From Prochlorococcus sp. AG-402-C09 (GTDB taxonomy: Bacteria > Cyanobacteriota > Cyanobacteriia > PCC-6307 > Cyanobiaceae): DNA of 64,000 nt. Within the stretch, counting starts at the first letter, position 1. Every line of letters starts with the position of its first letter. The position numbers were made by a program, and so were the translations under genes. The stretch covers positions 1 to 64,000 of the forward strand of contig QCHN01000002.1 of the NCBI GenBank assembly GCA_003279565.1, in the 5' to 3' direction. Positions 23,853 through 41,496 of the stretch are shown here, in pieces. The notes under the pieces are model-generated. The model had not been told where the DNA came from. It did no database searches and was given only the letters and a program-made list of their open reading frames with translations.

Positions 23853-25342
23853 CGGGTTCCTTCCTCTTGTGAAATTATTTTATCTGCGTCTATATCCACA
23901 TCTTCGTTTGCTTCTTGAAAATTACTTTCATCAGCTTCAGTCTCTGTTCCCTCAGAATCAATGCTTGAATCATTCTCAGAAGATGCAGCTTCAGATTCAG
24001 TTCCATCATTGTCGAGATCTGATAATTGCTCCTCTTGAAAGTCTTCTTCGTCCTCTGGTAATGGATAAAGTTCTCGTAACCTTGCATCTTCTTCAGCTCT
24101 AGCTGCTTGTTCTGCCTCTAATCTCTGCTCAGCATCTCTCTGTAGAGATTCTTCTTCTTCCCTTTGAGAAATTAATTCTGCAACCTCTGAATCTTCAGTG
24201 GCTTGATCGTATTCTTGTGAATTTTTGATATCTATTTTCCATCCTGTAAGCCTTGCCGCAAGTCTTACATTTTGCCCTTCTCTGCCAATGGCAAGGCTAA
24301 GTTGATCTGGGGGAACTAGTACATGGGCATGCTGACCTTCTGGATCTACAAGTCTTACTACTTCAACCCTTGCAGGACTTAATGAGTTACAGATGTATTG
24401 AACAGGGTCAGAAGACCAACGAATTACATCTATTTTTTCTCCACGAAGTTCATTTACAACTTGTTGAATTCTAGATCCTCTGGCACCAATACATGCTCCA
24501 ACAGGGTCGACCTCTCTTTCAATACTATCAACAGCTACTTTTGTTCTAGGACCTACTGCTCTTGAAGGTGGATTTGCTTCGCGAGCAACAGCAACAATTC
24601 GTACTGAACCTTCTTGAATTTCAGGAACTTCATTTTCAAATAAATAGACAACCAGACCTGCATTTGACCTGCTAACAAAAAGTTGAGGCCCTCTCCTCGG
24701 GATCTCACTAACTTCTTTGAGGAATACTTTAAAAGTTGCGTTTGCTCGATAATTATCATTTGGCAATTGATCTCGTCTTGGAAGCTCTGCTTCTACTTCT
24801 GGTCTACCAAGACCAGAACTTACTGCCATAATTACTGATTGCCTTTCAAATCTTATGACCCTGGCAGTTAGGACAGGATCTTCTAGATCAGCAAATTCCT
24901 CTTGAATCATTCTCCTTTGCTGATCTCTCAATTTTTGGGCTAAAACTTGCTTGGTTGTAGCTGCAGCCATTCTTCCGAAATCTTCTTTCTCTGGAGTCAC
25001 GTCTAGGACAACGGTATCTCCAACTTGAGCATCATCAGCAACTTGCATCACCTCAGCTATTGATATTTGATGATCATCACTCTCAACTTCTTCAACTATT
25101 ATTTTACTGGCTAAAACCCTATAGCCTTCATCTTCTAAATCCAACCCAACATCAAAGTTACTGAAATAATCTTCTTCAAAAGGATCTTCGCTGATACCCA
25201 AGTATAGGGTTCTTCTATATCGTTCATAACCTTTAAGAAGTGCTTCTCTTAAAGCAACTTCGACAATTTGTGATGGAAGTTTTTTTTCCTCACTTATGTC
25301 TTCAATTAAGTTGTTTAAACCTGGGAGTAGAACAAGAGCCAT
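23849..25342 (-). CDS. nusA: Transcription termination/antitermination factor NusA
   Basis: Binds RNA polymerase and nascent RNA, affecting pausing, termination and antitermination. The 497 residues have the N-terminal polymerase-binding domain (about 1-130, with ALREALLKGYERYRR), an S1 domain (about 135-205) and two KH domains (about 205-350, including VGACIGARGSRIQQVVNEL and LSLAIGREGQNVRLAARLTG). The C-terminus from about 370 is very acidic and coiled (EEEESLQRDAEQRLEAEQ), without the repeated domains of E. coli NusA, as is usual in cyanobacteria. Confidence 0.97.
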   Translation of the reverse strand: MALVLLPGLNNLIEDISEEKKLPSQIVEVALREALLKGYERYRRTLYLGISEDPFEEDYFSNFDVGLDLEDEGYRVLASKIIVEEVESDDHQISIAEVMQVADDAQVGDTVVLDVTPEKEDFGRMAAATTKQVLAQKLRDQQRRMIQEEFADLEDPVLTARVIRFERQSVIMAVSSGLGRPEVEAELPRRDQLPNDNYRANATFKVFLKEVSEIPRRGPQLFVSRSNAGLVVYLFENEVPEIQEGSVRIVAVAREANPPSRAVGPRTKVAVDSIEREVDPVGACIGARGSRIQQVVNELRGEKIDVIRWSSDPVQYICNSLSPARVEVVRLVDPEGQHAHVLVPPDQLSLAIGREGQNVRLAARLTGWKIDIKNSQEYDQATEDSEVAELISQREEEESLQRDAEQRLEAEQAARAEEDARLRELYPLPEDEEDFQEEQLSDLDNDGTESEAASSENDSSIDSEGTETEADESNFQEANEDVDIDADKIISQEEGTR

Positions 25343-25397
25343 CGATGATGGGATATAAAGTTGTGAATGATTGGGCTAGATAGGTAATATCTAGATT

Positions 25398-25868
25398 TTA
25401 ACCAGAAGGTGTTGTAAGTCGGACTTCAATAATGTCTTCGACTGGTATTCGGTGTGTTTTCCCTTTTTGATTTATTTGTAAATCATTTTGTGTCCTTTTT
25501 AGAAGCAAACCATTCGTTTGTTGTTCAATTTTTTTTAAATCCTGATAAGTAACTTCAATTGGGAAACCTTTAAAAACTTGAAAATCTTTATCATCAGCTA
25601 AAATTTCACCAACTCCCTCGCTACTGATTTCTAGAGCGAAAGGTTGATCAAGGATTGAAGAACTTTGAATAGCTTCATCAATATATTGATTGAGGCTGGA
25701 ACAGTCATCAATGGTGACTTTCTTATTAGGATCTTTATGTCGGATATTTACTTGAATTGACAAGGGATTTAGATGAGTGAACATCTTGAAATCCGTTACA
25801 TCAAAGCCATAATTAGTGGCTGACTTTGCTGTAAGAACTTTCAATTCCGTAACGGTTTGATTAGACAA
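25398..25868 (-). CDS. rimP: Ribosome maturation factor RimP
   Basis: Needed for 30S subunit assembly. The 156-residue protein has the RimP N-terminal domain with DDCSSLNQYIDEAIQSSSIL and ALEISSEGVGEIL (usually S.PG in this position), and a small SH3-like C-terminal domain ending HRIPVEDIIEVRLTTPSG. The start is TTG at 25868. It heads the rimP-nusA-ylxR-infB operon and is preceded by a GC-rich structured leader region. Confidence 0.92.
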   Translation of the reverse strand: MSNQTVTELKVLTAKSATNYGFDVTDFKMFTHLNPLSIQVNIRHKDPNKKVTIDDCSSLNQYIDEAIQSSSILDQPFALEISSEGVGEILADDKDFQVFKGFPIEVTYQDLKKIEQQTNGLLLKRTQNDLQINQKGKTHRIPVEDIIEVRLTTPSG

Positions 25869-25883
25869 AAGACAGTGTCATAG

Positions 25884-25960
25884 TCGGGCAGGAAGCCCGA
25901 GCGGTTTAAGTTTTGACCCGCCCCTATTCAAAGAGGTACCGTCAGGCATTTAAATAGTAC
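25884..25960. other. GC-rich structured segment upstream of rimP
   Basis: In an otherwise AT-rich gap of 180 bases, this segment is markedly richer in G and C. It contains a 6-bp hairpin TCGGGC/GCCCGA with a five-base loop (25884-25900), an adjacent GCGG/CCGC pairing (25901-25904 with 25918-25921) and a GGTACC palindrome near 25935. On the minus strand it would be the 5' leader of the rimP-nusA-ylxR-infB transcript, ending about 16 bases before the start codon. On the plus strand it could be a small RNA upstream of htrA. Neither has direct support. Confidence 0.4.
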
Positions 25961-26042
25961 TAGATAATGGTTTCGGTTACCTCTAAAATCTAGTTCTGCT
26001 TATTTTGCATTCATCTACTTTATTGTTTCCATAAGTTTTTGA

Positions 26043-27194
<1,152 letters not shown>

Positions 27195-27230
27195 AAATCT
27201 TGCTACTGTCTTTTGAAAAGGTACGACTAA

Positions 27231-27941
27231 ATGGATCTTCAAAATCAAATGAAACAAGCAGTTGCTAAGGCTGCATTAGACCAAATTCAAAACGGGATGA
27301 TTCTTGGTCTTGGTTCTGGATCTACTGCCGCTTTGATGATTGAAGCTCTTGCTCTAAAAATAAAATCAGGAGAAATCAAAGATGTTGTTGGAGTTACCAC
27401 CTCTTTTCAGGGTGAAGTTCTTGCATCTGAATTAGGGATACCACTTAAATCTTTTTCTTCAGTTTCAGAAATTGATCTTGCAATTGATGGTGCAGATGAA
27501 GTTAATCCCAAATTTCAATTAATTAAAGGAGGAGGAGCTTGTCACGTTCAAGAAAAACTTGTTGCTGCTTTGGCTAAAAAATTTATAGTAGTGGTTGACT
27601 CAACAAAACTTGTTGAGAAATTGAACCTTGATTTCAAATTACCAGTAGAAGTTCTTCCTTCAGCTTGGCAGCAAGTACAAAAAACATTAAGAAATCTTGG
27701 AGGAGAAGGACATCTAAGAATGGCGCAGAAAAAGGCTGGACCAATAGTTACTGATCAGGGAAACTTGGTGCTTGATTTAACTTTTAGAAATGGTATCGAC
27801 CAACCTGAATTGTTGGAGAGTCAAATCAACAACATTCCAGGGGTGCTTGAAAATGGACTTTTTGTAAACCTTACAGATGAAGTTTTAGTTGGAAAAGTAG
27901 AAAATGACGTAGTAACTGTTGAAACACTTAAAAAGATTTAG
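27231..27941 (+). CDS. rpiA: Ribose-5-phosphate isomerase A
   Basis: Interconverts ribose 5-phosphate and ribulose 5-phosphate in the Calvin cycle and pentose phosphate pathway. The 236 residues include [16 protein letters not shown] (phosphate loop, near 27-42), [21 protein letters not shown] with the active-site Asp and Lys, and catalytic Glu in HVQEKLVAA. Length and motifs fit the RpiA family. Its end overlaps the convergent hisD gene by 14 bases. Confidence 0.97.
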   Translation: MDLQNQMKQAVAKAALDQIQNGMILGLGSGSTAALMIEALALKIKSGEIKDVVGVTTSFQGEVLASELGIPLKSFSSVSEIDLAIDGADEVNPKFQLIKGGGACHVQEKLVAALAKKFIVVVDSTKLVEKLNLDFKLPVEVLPSAWQQVQKTLRNLGGEGHLRMAQKKAGPIVTDQGNLVLDLTFRNGIDQPELLESQINNIPGVLENGLFVNLTDEVLVGKVENDVVTVETLKKI

Positions 27942-29277
27942 AATCTCTTATTCGTATTGATTCTGCGTGACTGTGCAACCCTTCGCTATTGGCTAGATGT
28001 ACCACTGCATTTTTAGTCTCATTAAAGGCTTCTTTTGAAAAATCTATAATTGAAGTATTTTTCATAAAAGTTTCAACTCCAAGAGCACCAGCAAATCTTG
28101 CAGTCCCAGAAGTAGGAAGAGTGTGATTAGGCCCCCCAAGATAATCTCCAATAGCCTCTGGGCTCCATGGCCCCATAAATATTGCCCCAGCATTCTTGAT
28201 GTTTTTTGAAAATTCTTTTGGATCCTCTACGAGTAATTCAAGATGTTCTGGAGCAAAAGTATCACTTAATTTTGCACAAGTTTCTAAATCATCACAAAGA
28301 ACTATTAAGCCCCAGTTAGAGATTGATTCTTGACATATTTCCAATCTTGGATGATTAATTAATTGACGTTCAATTTCTGCTGGTAATTTTTTAGCTAATT
28401 CTTTATTAGTGGTTATTAGTATTGCGGAAGCTAAAGGATCATGCTCGGATTGAGCCAACATATCTGATGCAACATGTTCCAGTTTTGCTGATTGATCAGC
28501 GATTATTAGGATTTCACTTGGACCAGCTAAAGAATCAATTCCTACCTTTCCATAAACTTTTTTCTTTGCCAAAGTTACATAAATATTTCCAGGTCCAGTA
28601 ATTACATCTACTTTGGGAATTGATTCAGTTCCACTAGCAAGCGCGCCAATTGCTTGAGCGCCTCCAATACGAAAAACTTTATTGATACCTGTTATGTGTG
28701 CTGCAGCTAATACAGTTTTATTTAACTTCCCTTGAGAGTTGGCTGGAGAAACCATGATCGTTTGATTGACTCCGGCAACATAAGCAGGGATAGCATTCAT
28801 TAAAACTGTGCTTGGATAGGCGGCTCTTCCTCCAGGAATATATATTCCCGCTTTTTCAACAGGACTCCACCTTCGTCCAAGTGATTCTCCATGAGGTCCG
28901 GTATAAGTGATATTTTTTGGTACCTGAAGACTATGAAATTTTTCAATTCTTTTTTTGGCTAATAAAAGTGAATCTTGTAACTCCTTTGAAGTCTCTTCCC
29001 AAGCTTTCACTATTAAATCTGATGGAACTTGAAATTTTTCTGCTAGAAATCCATCAAACCGAGAAGTGTATTCTCTAAGAGCTTGATCCCCTCTATCACT
29101 TACGTTTTTAAGAATATCTTCAACTACCCTTATAGCTTGATCTTGAACAGTTCCAGATGTTCTATTAGTAATTTTCTTGAGCTCAATTTGAGCCTGATCA
29201 ATATTATTTGCCGTTGATATGGTCAATTTTTTTGAAGGGGTTTCTTGAACCTCATTTTTATTAATTATTTGCGTCAT
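27928..29277 (-). CDS. hisD: Histidinol dehydrogenase
   Basis: Zinc-dependent enzyme oxidising L-histidinol to L-histidine in the last two steps of histidine synthesis. The 449 residues include the NAD-binding region [21 protein letters not shown], the family signature ending [10 protein letters not shown], the zinc-site segment [11 protein letters not shown], and AFAPEHLEL and [21 protein letters not shown] further on. An N-terminal extension of about 20 residues precedes the core; the ATG at 29277 is the first available. It is a stand-alone gene. Confidence 0.97.
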   Translation of the reverse strand: MTQIINKNEVQETPSKKLTISTANNIDQAQIELKKITNRTSGTVQDQAIRVVEDILKNVSDRGDQALREYTSRFDGFLAEKFQVPSDLIVKAWEETSKELQDSLLLAKKRIEKFHSLQVPKNITYTGPHGESLGRRWSPVEKAGIYIPGGRAAYPSTVLMNAIPAYVAGVNQTIMVSPANSQGKLNKTVLAAAHITGINKVFRIGGAQAIGALASGTESIPKVDVITGPGNIYVTLAKKKVYGKVGIDSLAGPSEILIIADQSAKLEHVASDMLAQSEHDPLASAILITTNKELAKKLPAEIERQLINHPRLEICQESISNWGLIVLCDDLETCAKLSDTFAPEHLELLVEDPKEFSKNIKNAGAIFMGPWSPEAIGDYLGGPNHTLPTSGTARFAGALGVETFMKNTSIIDFSKEAFNETKNAVVHLANSEGLHSHAESIRIRDSKSF

Positions 29278-29369
29278 GAACTTTTGGCTATTGGTTCAAT
29301 TTGATTATCTTATGCCTTAATTTTGATTTATGTAGATCTTCTTCATGGTCTTGAGGTAGTGTGGATTAA

Positions 29370-29690
<321 letters not shown>

Positions 29691-29733
29691 TAAAAAATAA
29701 ATTTAATATTGAAAGAACATTTTATTTTCCATC

Positions 29734-30525
29734 TTGAGCGATCCCAAAAGTTCAATAATTGATAGTCACTGTCATATTGTTTTCTCTAACTTTAATGAAG
29801 ATAGAGAGAAAGTTGCAGAAAGATGGCGATCACAAGGCGTTAAAGCTTTATTGCATGCTTGCGTAGAACCTTCTGAAATCCCTGCCATTAAGTCACTTGC
29901 TGATCAATTTCATGAGATGAGATATTCAGTAGGTGTACATCCATTGGATGCACACCATTGGGGACCTAAAACTGTAAGTGTTTTAAAAAAGGCAGCTCTT
30001 GATGACAGTCGAGTTGTTGCGATAGGAGAACTAGGACTTGATCTTTTCAAAGCAGAGAACTTGAATGAGCAGCTTTCAATCTTAATGCCGCAATTAAACT
30101 TGGCTTTTGAATTGAACTTGCCAGTCATCGTTCATTGCAGAGATGCCGCAAAAGAAATGTTAGAAGTTTTTTCTAATCTTTCAGAATCTGATTGCTGTCC
30201 AAAGGGTGTTATGCATTGCTGGAGCGGCAATGTCAAAGAGATGAGAGAGTTCCTTGATCTTGGTTTTTACATTAGCTTCAGTGGAAATGTCACTTTCAAG
30301 AACGCAACTGATATCCATGAATGCGCCAAAGAAGTTCCGCAAAGTAGACTTCTAGTAGAAACTGATAGTCCTTTCCTGTCGCCCGTTCCTCATAGAGGAA
30401 AAAGGAATGAACCTTCTTTTGTAAAGCACGTGGTAGATAAAATTTCAGATATTAGAGGTGAAAGCTTTTATGAAATTGCAGAACAAACCACTCAAAATGC
30501 AAGGGAATTGTTTGCGTTGCCTTAA
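29734..30525 (+). CDS. tatD: TatD family metal-dependent DNase
   Basis: A TIM-barrel hydrolase of 263 residues with 3'-5' exonuclease activity in characterised relatives. Metal ligands are visible: IDSHCHIVF near residue 10, IGELGLDLF near 97, VIVHCRDAAKE near 131, MHCWSG near 160 and ETDSPFLSPVPHRGKRNEP near 210. It starts with TTG at 29734. Between rpsT and rpoB this is a common cyanobacterial arrangement; it is followed by a 261-base gap before rpoB with only weak short inverted repeats. Confidence 0.93.
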   Translation: MSDPKSSIIDSHCHIVFSNFNEDREKVAERWRSQGVKALLHACVEPSEIPAIKSLADQFHEMRYSVGVHPLDAHHWGPKTVSVLKKAALDDSRVVAIGELGLDLFKAENLNEQLSILMPQLNLAFELNLPVIVHCRDAAKEMLEVFSNLSESDCCPKGVMHCWSGNVKEMREFLDLGFYISFSGNVTFKNATDIHECAKEVPQSRLLVETDSPFLSPVPHRGKRNEPSFVKHVVDKISDIRGESFYEIAEQTTQNARELFALP

Positions 30526-30786
30526 ATATCATGATTCCCACTAGTTAATTCTCTGATTTGAGTGTAAAGTTATTTATTGTCTTGCATTTGCGCGGTATCT
30601 CCGCTTAAACCTTTAAGGTTTTGCTTACCTTTTGAGTCAGTTTGTTCGTTGATTAAGTAAATTCAGTTCCAAATCTCAGTCTTTTAGGAGATTGATTTTT
30701 GTTTTTTTTTTCTTAGTAAAGATCATTTTTGACCTAAAGAACAAGACATTAATCCCGTCCTCTAAATATTAAACGCAGGTTCTCGA

Positions 30787-33700
30787 ATGAGCAGAAGCGC
30801 GATTCAGGTAGCCAAAGCAGCTACATATCTGCCTGATCTGGTTGAGGTGCAAAGATCAAGTTTTAAGTGGTTTTTGGATAAAGGCTTGATAGAAGAATTA
30901 GACAATTTTTCTCCCATTACTGACTATACAGGAAAACTTGAATTACATTTTATTGGAGCAGAATACAGGCTTAAGCGTCCTAGGCATGATGTAGAAGAAG
31001 CTAAAAGAAGAGATGCAACTTTTGCTTCTCAAATGTATGTCACTTGTCGTTTAGTTAATAAAGAAACCGGAGAGATAAAAGAACAAGAAGTTTTTATAGG
31101 TGAACTACCTTTAATGACTGAACGTGGAACTTTTATAATTAATGGTGCTGAGAGAGTAATAGTAAATCAAATAGTTCGAAGTCCAGGAGTTTATTTTAAA
31201 GATGAGCAAGATAAAAATGGTAGACGAACTTACAATGCAAGCGTTATTCCTAATCGCGGAGCATGGTTAAAGTTTGAAACTGATAAAAACGATTTACTGC
31301 ATGTTCGTGTAGATAAAACACGAAAAATCAATGCTCATGTCTTAATGAGGGCAATGGGTTTATCAGATAATGATGTTATAGATAAGTTACGACATCCTGA
31401 GTTTTACAAAAAGTCGATTGATGCAGCAAATGAAGAAGGTATAAGTTCGGAAGATCAAGCTTTGTTAGAGCTTTATAAAAAGCTAAGACCAGGTGAGCCT
31501 CCGTCAGTAAGTGGTGGGCAACAGCTGCTTCAAACACGATTTTTTGATCCAAAACGATATGACTTAGGTAGAGTTGGTAGATATAAAATAAATAAAAAAT
31601 TACGCCTAACGATTCCTGATAATGTAAGAACATTGACGAACGAAGATGTTCTATCAACTTTAGATTATTTAATTAATTTAGAATTAGATGTTGGTGGAGC
31701 AACTTTGGATGATATTGATCATTTAGGTAATAGGAGAGTCAGGTCAGTAGGTGAACTTTTACAAAATCAAGTTCGAGTTGGCTTGAATAGGCTTGAAAGG
31801 ATAATTAAGGAGAGAATGACAGTTGGGGAAACAGATTCACTCACTCCAGCGCAGCTCGTCAATCCAAAACCTTTAGTTGCAGCAATAAAAGAATTTTTTG
31901 GTTCAAGTCAATTAAGTCAATTTATGGATCAAACCAATCCATTAGCGGAATTAACTCATAAAAGACGTATATCTGCTTTGGGACCAGGAGGTTTAACTCG
32001 TGAAAGAGCTGGTTTCGCAGTTAGGGATATTCATCCTTCTCATTATGGAAGACTTTGTCCTATTGAAACTCCTGAAGGGCCAAATGCAGGCCTAATTAAT
32101 TCATTAGCAACTCATGCTCGAGTTAATGAATATGGTTTTATTGAGACGCCATTTTGGAAGGTGGAAAATGGAAGATTAATTAAAGAAGGAGATCCTATTT
32201 ATCTGTCCGCAGATTTAGAGGATGAGTGTAGGGTCGCTCCTGGTGATGTAGCAACAGACGAATCAGGAAAAATATTGGCAGAACTTGTTCCCGTTAGATA
32301 TCGACAAGATTTTGAAACTGTTTCTCCTGAACAAGTTGATTATGTCCAACTATCACCAGTTCAGGTTATTTCAGTAGCTGCATCGTTAATTCCATTTTTG
32401 GAACACGATGATGCTAATAGAGCTTTGATGGGTTCAAATATGCAAAGACAAGCAGTTCCTCTTTTGCGTCCAGAAAGACCATTAGTAGGAACTGGTTTAG
32501 AGACTCAAGTTGCTAGAGACTCTGGCATGGTTCCTATTTCAAAAGTAAATGGAACAGTGACTTACGTCGATGCAAATGCAATTGTTGTTACTGATGAGGA
32601 AGGGAATGACCATGCGCATTACTTGCAAAAATATCAGAGATCTAATCAAGATACTTGTTTAAACCATAGGCCTATAGTTTTCAATGGTGACCCAGTAATA
32701 GTGGGACAAGTTTTAGCTGATGGTTCAGCCTGTGAGGGAGGGGAAATAGCTCTTGGTCAAAATGTATTAATTGCTTACATGCCATGGGAGGGATACAACT
32801 ATGAAGATGCAATTCTAGTTAGCGAAAGGTTAGTTAAAGATGATCTATATACTTCTGTCCATATTGAAAAATATGAAATAGAAGCTCGTCAAACAAAGTT
32901 AGGTCCTGAAGAAATAACAAGAGAAATCCCAAATGTATCAGAAGAAAATCTTGGAAATTTGGATGAAATGGGGATTATTCGAATAGGAGCTTTTGTTGAG
33001 AGTGGAGACATTCTTGTTGGTAAAGTAACCCCCAAAGGAGAATCAGATCAGCCGCCCGAGGAAAAACTTTTAAGAGCTATTTTTGGTGAAAAAGCAAGAG
33101 ATGTCAGAGACAACTCTCTTCGAGTCCCTTCAACTGAGAGAGGGAGAGTGGTTGATGTCAGAATTTATACACGAGAACAAGGTGATGAATTACCACCTGG
33201 AGCAAATATGGTTGTCAGAGTCTATGTCGCGCAACGTAGAAAGATACAAGTTGGAGATAAAATGGCAGGTAGGCATGGAAATAAAGGGATTATCAGTAGA
33301 ATATTGCCAAGAGAGGATATGCCTTACTTACCTGATGGAACTCCTGTAGATATATGTCTTAACCCACTAGGTGTACCAAGTCGAATGAATGTAGGACAAG
33401 TCTTTGAACTCCTTATGGGTTGGGCTGCATCTAACTTGGATTGTCGAGTTAAAATTGTCCCTTTTGATGAGATGTATGGACCGGAAATGTCTAACCAGAC
33501 TGTTCAGGCCTATTTGAAAGAGGCGGCAAAGCAACCAGGTAAATCATGGGTATATAACCCTAAAGACCCTGGTAAGTTACTTCTTACCGATGGTCGAACA
33601 GGCGAACCGTTTGATCAACCGGTTGCCGTTGGCTACGCCCATTTCTTGAAACTTGTCCATTTGGTAGACGATAAAATTCATGCTCGATCTACAGGTCCAT

Positions 33701-34074
33701 ATTCTTTAGTTACTCAACAGCCTCTTGGTGGAAAGGCTCAGCAAGGTGGACAGCGATTAGGAGAAATGGAAGTATGGGCACTCGAGGCTTATGGAGCTGC
33801 ATATACTTTGCAAGAACTATTAACTGTAAAGTCTGATGACATGCAAGGTCGTAATGAGGCACTTAATTCCATCGTAAAAGGCAAACCAATTCCAAGGCCT
33901 GGGACTCCAGAATCTTTCAAAGTTTTAATGAGAGAACTTCAGTCATTGGGATTAGATATTGGAGTTTACACAGATGATGGGAAAGAGGTTGATCTAATGC
34001 AAGATGTTAATCCTCGTAGAAGCACGCCAAGTAGACCTACCTATGAATCATTAGGTAAAGAATACGAGGAGTAA
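30787..34074 (+). CDS. rpoB: RNA polymerase beta subunit
   Basis: Catalytic subunit of 1095 residues. Family landmarks include [19 protein letters not shown] near 117, the rifampicin-region segment around [59 protein letters not shown], and [19 protein letters not shown] near 825. The start ATG is used. It is followed by rpoC1 and rpoC2, the normal cyanobacterial order. No insertions are evident relative to cyanobacterial RpoB. Confidence 0.98.
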   Translation: MSRSAIQVAKAATYLPDLVEVQRSSFKWFLDKGLIEELDNFSPITDYTGKLELHFIGAEYRLKRPRHDVEEAKRRDATFASQMYVTCRLVNKETGEIKEQEVFIGELPLMTERGTFIINGAERVIVNQIVRSPGVYFKDEQDKNGRRTYNASVIPNRGAWLKFETDKNDLLHVRVDKTRKINAHVLMRAMGLSDNDVIDKLRHPEFYKKSIDAANEEGISSEDQALLELYKKLRPGEPPSVSGGQQLLQTRFFDPKRYDLGRVGRYKINKKLRLTIPDNVRTLTNEDVLSTLDYLINLELDVGGATLDDIDHLGNRRVRSVGELLQNQVRVGLNRLERIIKERMTVGETDSLTPAQLVNPKPLVAAIKEFFGSSQLSQFMDQTNPLAELTHKRRISALGPGGLTRERAGFAVRDIHPSHYGRLCPIETPEGPNAGLINSLATHARVNEYGFIETPFWKVENGRLIKEGDPIYLSADLEDECRVAPGDVATDESGKILAELVPVRYRQDFETVSPEQVDYVQLSPVQVISVAASLIPFLEHDDANRALMGSNMQRQAVPLLRPERPLVGTGLETQVARDSGMVPISKVNGTVTYVDANAIVVTDEEGNDHAHYLQKYQRSNQDTCLNHRPIVFNGDPVIVGQVLADGSACEGGEIALGQNVLIAYMPWEGYNYEDAILVSERLVKDDLYTSVHIEKYEIEARQTKLGPEEITREIPNVSEENLGNLDEMGIIRIGAFVESGDILVGKVTPKGESDQPPEEKLLRAIFGEKARDVRDNSLRVPSTERGRVVDVRIYTREQGDELPPGANMVVRVYVAQRRKIQVGDKMAGRHGNKGIISRILPREDMPYLPDGTPVDICLNPLGVPSRMNVGQVFELLMGWAASNLDCRVKIVPFDEMYGPEMSNQTVQAYLKEAAKQPGKSWVYNPKDPGKLLLTDGRTGEPFDQPVAVGYAHFLKLVHLVDDKIHARSTGPYSLVTQQPLGGKAQQGGQRLGEMEVWALEAYGAAYTLQELLTVKSDDMQGRNEALNSIVKGKPIPRPGTPESFKVLMRELQSLGLDIGVYTDDGKEVDLMQDVNPRRSTPSRPTYESLGKEYEE

Positions 34075-34115
34075 TTAACTCGATCGAAACAAACTTCTAA
34101 ACACCTTAAATTCTC

Positions 34116-36023
34116 ATGACTAATAGCAATCTACGTACGGAAAACCATTTTGATTACGTCAAAATCAAATTAGCTTCCCCTGAAAGAGTAATGGAATGGG
34201 GGCAAAGAACTTTACCTAATGGCCAGGTGGTAGGGGAAGTGACCAAGCCTGAAACAATAAATTATCGAACACTTAAGCCAGAGATGGATGGATTATTTTG
34301 TGAAAAGATTTTCGGACCATCTAAGGATTGGGAATGTCACTGTGGGAAATACAAGAGAGTTAGACATCGTGGAATTGTTTGTGAAAGATGTGGTGTTGAA
34401 GTAACCGAAAGTCGGGTAAGACGGCATAGAATGGGATTTATTAAATTGGCTGCTCCCGTATCACATGTTTGGTATCTAAAAGGCATACCAAGCTATGTAG
34501 CTATTTTGTTAGACATGCCACTGAGAGATGTTGAGCAAATTGTTTATTTTAATTGTTATGTTGTTTTAGATATAGGAGATAGTAAAGATCTTAAGTATAA
34601 GCAGTTATTAACAGAGGACGAATGGCTTGAGATTGAAGACGAAATTTATGCTGAGGATTCAACTATTGAGAATGAACCCATTGTTGGGATAGGTGCCGAG
34701 GCCTTAAAGCAATTACTTGAAGATTTAAATTTAAAAGAAGTTGCTGAGCAATTGAGAGAAGAAATTGCAACAAGCAAAGGTCAAAAAAGGGCTAAGCTTA
34801 TCAAAAGACTAAGGGTGATAGATAATTTTATTGCTACAAGTGCAAGCCCAGAGTGGATGGTTTTAGATGCCATACCTGTGATACCTCCTGATTTGAGGCC
34901 TATGGTTCAATTAGACGGGGGTAGATTCGCTACTTCAGATTTAAATGACTTATATAGAAGGGTAATTAATAGGAACAACCGTCTTGCTCGTCTTCAGGAA
35001 ATATTAGCCCCTGAGATAATAGTTAGAAATGAAAAAAGGATGTTACAAGAGGCTGTAGATGCACTTATAGATAATGGTAGAAGAGGAAGAACTGTTGTTG
35101 GTGCAAATAATCGTGCCTTGAAATCATTAAGCGATATTATTGAGGGTAAGCAAGGCAGATTTAGACAGAACTTGCTTGGGAAAAGAGTTGATTATTCAGG
35201 TCGTTCAGTAATAGTCGTTGGCCCCAAGTTAAAAATGCATCAATGTGGACTGCCAAAGGAAATGGCAATAGAGCTTTTTCAACCTTTTGTAATTCACAGA
35301 TTGATTCGCCAGAATATTGTAAATAACATAAAAGCGGCAAAGAAATTAATACAGAAAGCCGACGATGAAGTAATGCAGGTATTACAGGAAGTCATAGATG
35401 GTCATCCTATACTTCTCAATCGTGCACCTACTTTGCACCGATTAGGTATTCAAGCTTTTGAGCCTAAATTAGTTGCGGGTCGGGCTATACAGTTACATCC
35501 ATTGGTATGCCCAGCTTTTAATGCTGATTTTGATGGAGATCAGATGGCTGTTCATGTACCTTTAGCTATTGAGGCTCAAACAGAAGCAAGAATGTTAATG
35601 CTCGCAAGTAATAACATTCTCTCTCCCGCAACTGGGGATCCAATTGTTACCCCCTCTCAAGATATGGTTTTAGGCTCCTATTACCTAACCGCAATTCAGC
35701 CTCAAGCAAATCAGCCTAAGTTTGGAGATCATGCACATACATATGCATCACTTGAAGATGTTTTACAAGCTCTTGAAGACAAAAGAATAGATTTACATGA
35801 TTGGGTTTGGGTTCGATTCTCTGGTGAAATTGAGGATGACGATGATCTGCAGAAACCGCGTAAGTCCGAGACTTTGAAAGATGGCACTCGTATTGAAGAA
35901 TGGACATATCGTCGAGACCGATTAGATGAAGATGGAAGTTTAATCAGCCGTTACATCTTGACTACTGTCGGTCGAGTCGTAATGAACCATACAATTATTG
36001 ACGCTGTAGCCGCCACCTCATAA
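34116..36023 (+). CDS. rpoC1: RNA polymerase gamma subunit (RpoC1)
   Basis: The N-terminal half of beta-prime, a separate 635-residue protein in cyanobacteria and plastids. It has the four-cysteine zinc site ([20 protein letters not shown], near 71-90), the [16 protein letters not shown] segment and the active-site loop NADFDGDQM with the three magnesium-binding aspartates near 472. It lies 41 bases after rpoB. The split from rpoC2 supports the cyanobacterial assignment of the window. Confidence 0.98.
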   Translation: MTNSNLRTENHFDYVKIKLASPERVMEWGQRTLPNGQVVGEVTKPETINYRTLKPEMDGLFCEKIFGPSKDWECHCGKYKRVRHRGIVCERCGVEVTESRVRRHRMGFIKLAAPVSHVWYLKGIPSYVAILLDMPLRDVEQIVYFNCYVVLDIGDSKDLKYKQLLTEDEWLEIEDEIYAEDSTIENEPIVGIGAEALKQLLEDLNLKEVAEQLREEIATSKGQKRAKLIKRLRVIDNFIATSASPEWMVLDAIPVIPPDLRPMVQLDGGRFATSDLNDLYRRVINRNNRLARLQEILAPEIIVRNEKRMLQEAVDALIDNGRRGRTVVGANNRALKSLSDIIEGKQGRFRQNLLGKRVDYSGRSVIVVGPKLKMHQCGLPKEMAIELFQPFVIHRLIRQNIVNNIKAAKKLIQKADDEVMQVLQEVIDGHPILLNRAPTLHRLGIQAFEPKLVAGRAIQLHPLVCPAFNADFDGDQMAVHVPLAIEAQTEARMLMLASNNILSPATGDPIVTPSQDMVLGSYYLTAIQPQANQPKFGDHAHTYASLEDVLQALEDKRIDLHDWVWVRFSGEIEDDDDLQKPRKSETLKDGTRIEEWTYRRDRLDEDGSLISRYILTTVGRVVMNHTIIDAVAATS

Positions 36024-36055
36024 CTCTTAGAACTAATCCACCCTTTTTTGAATAG

Positions 36056-40171
<4,116 letters not shown>

Positions 40172-40229
40172 ATCAATTTTTCTACAATACTCTTTTAAAG
40201 TTTCTAGTATTTAATTCTTCCACTGATAA

Positions 40230-41467
<1,238 letters not shown>

Positions 41468-41496
41468 CTGTAAAAATAAATTACTTTTGAGCTCTT

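Noticed and set aside
25884-25900. Resemblance of the GGCAGGAAGCCC hairpin to the SRP RNA apical region
   Set aside because: The conserved SRP tetraloop and internal-loop sequences are not present and the flanks do not form the long SRP stem.
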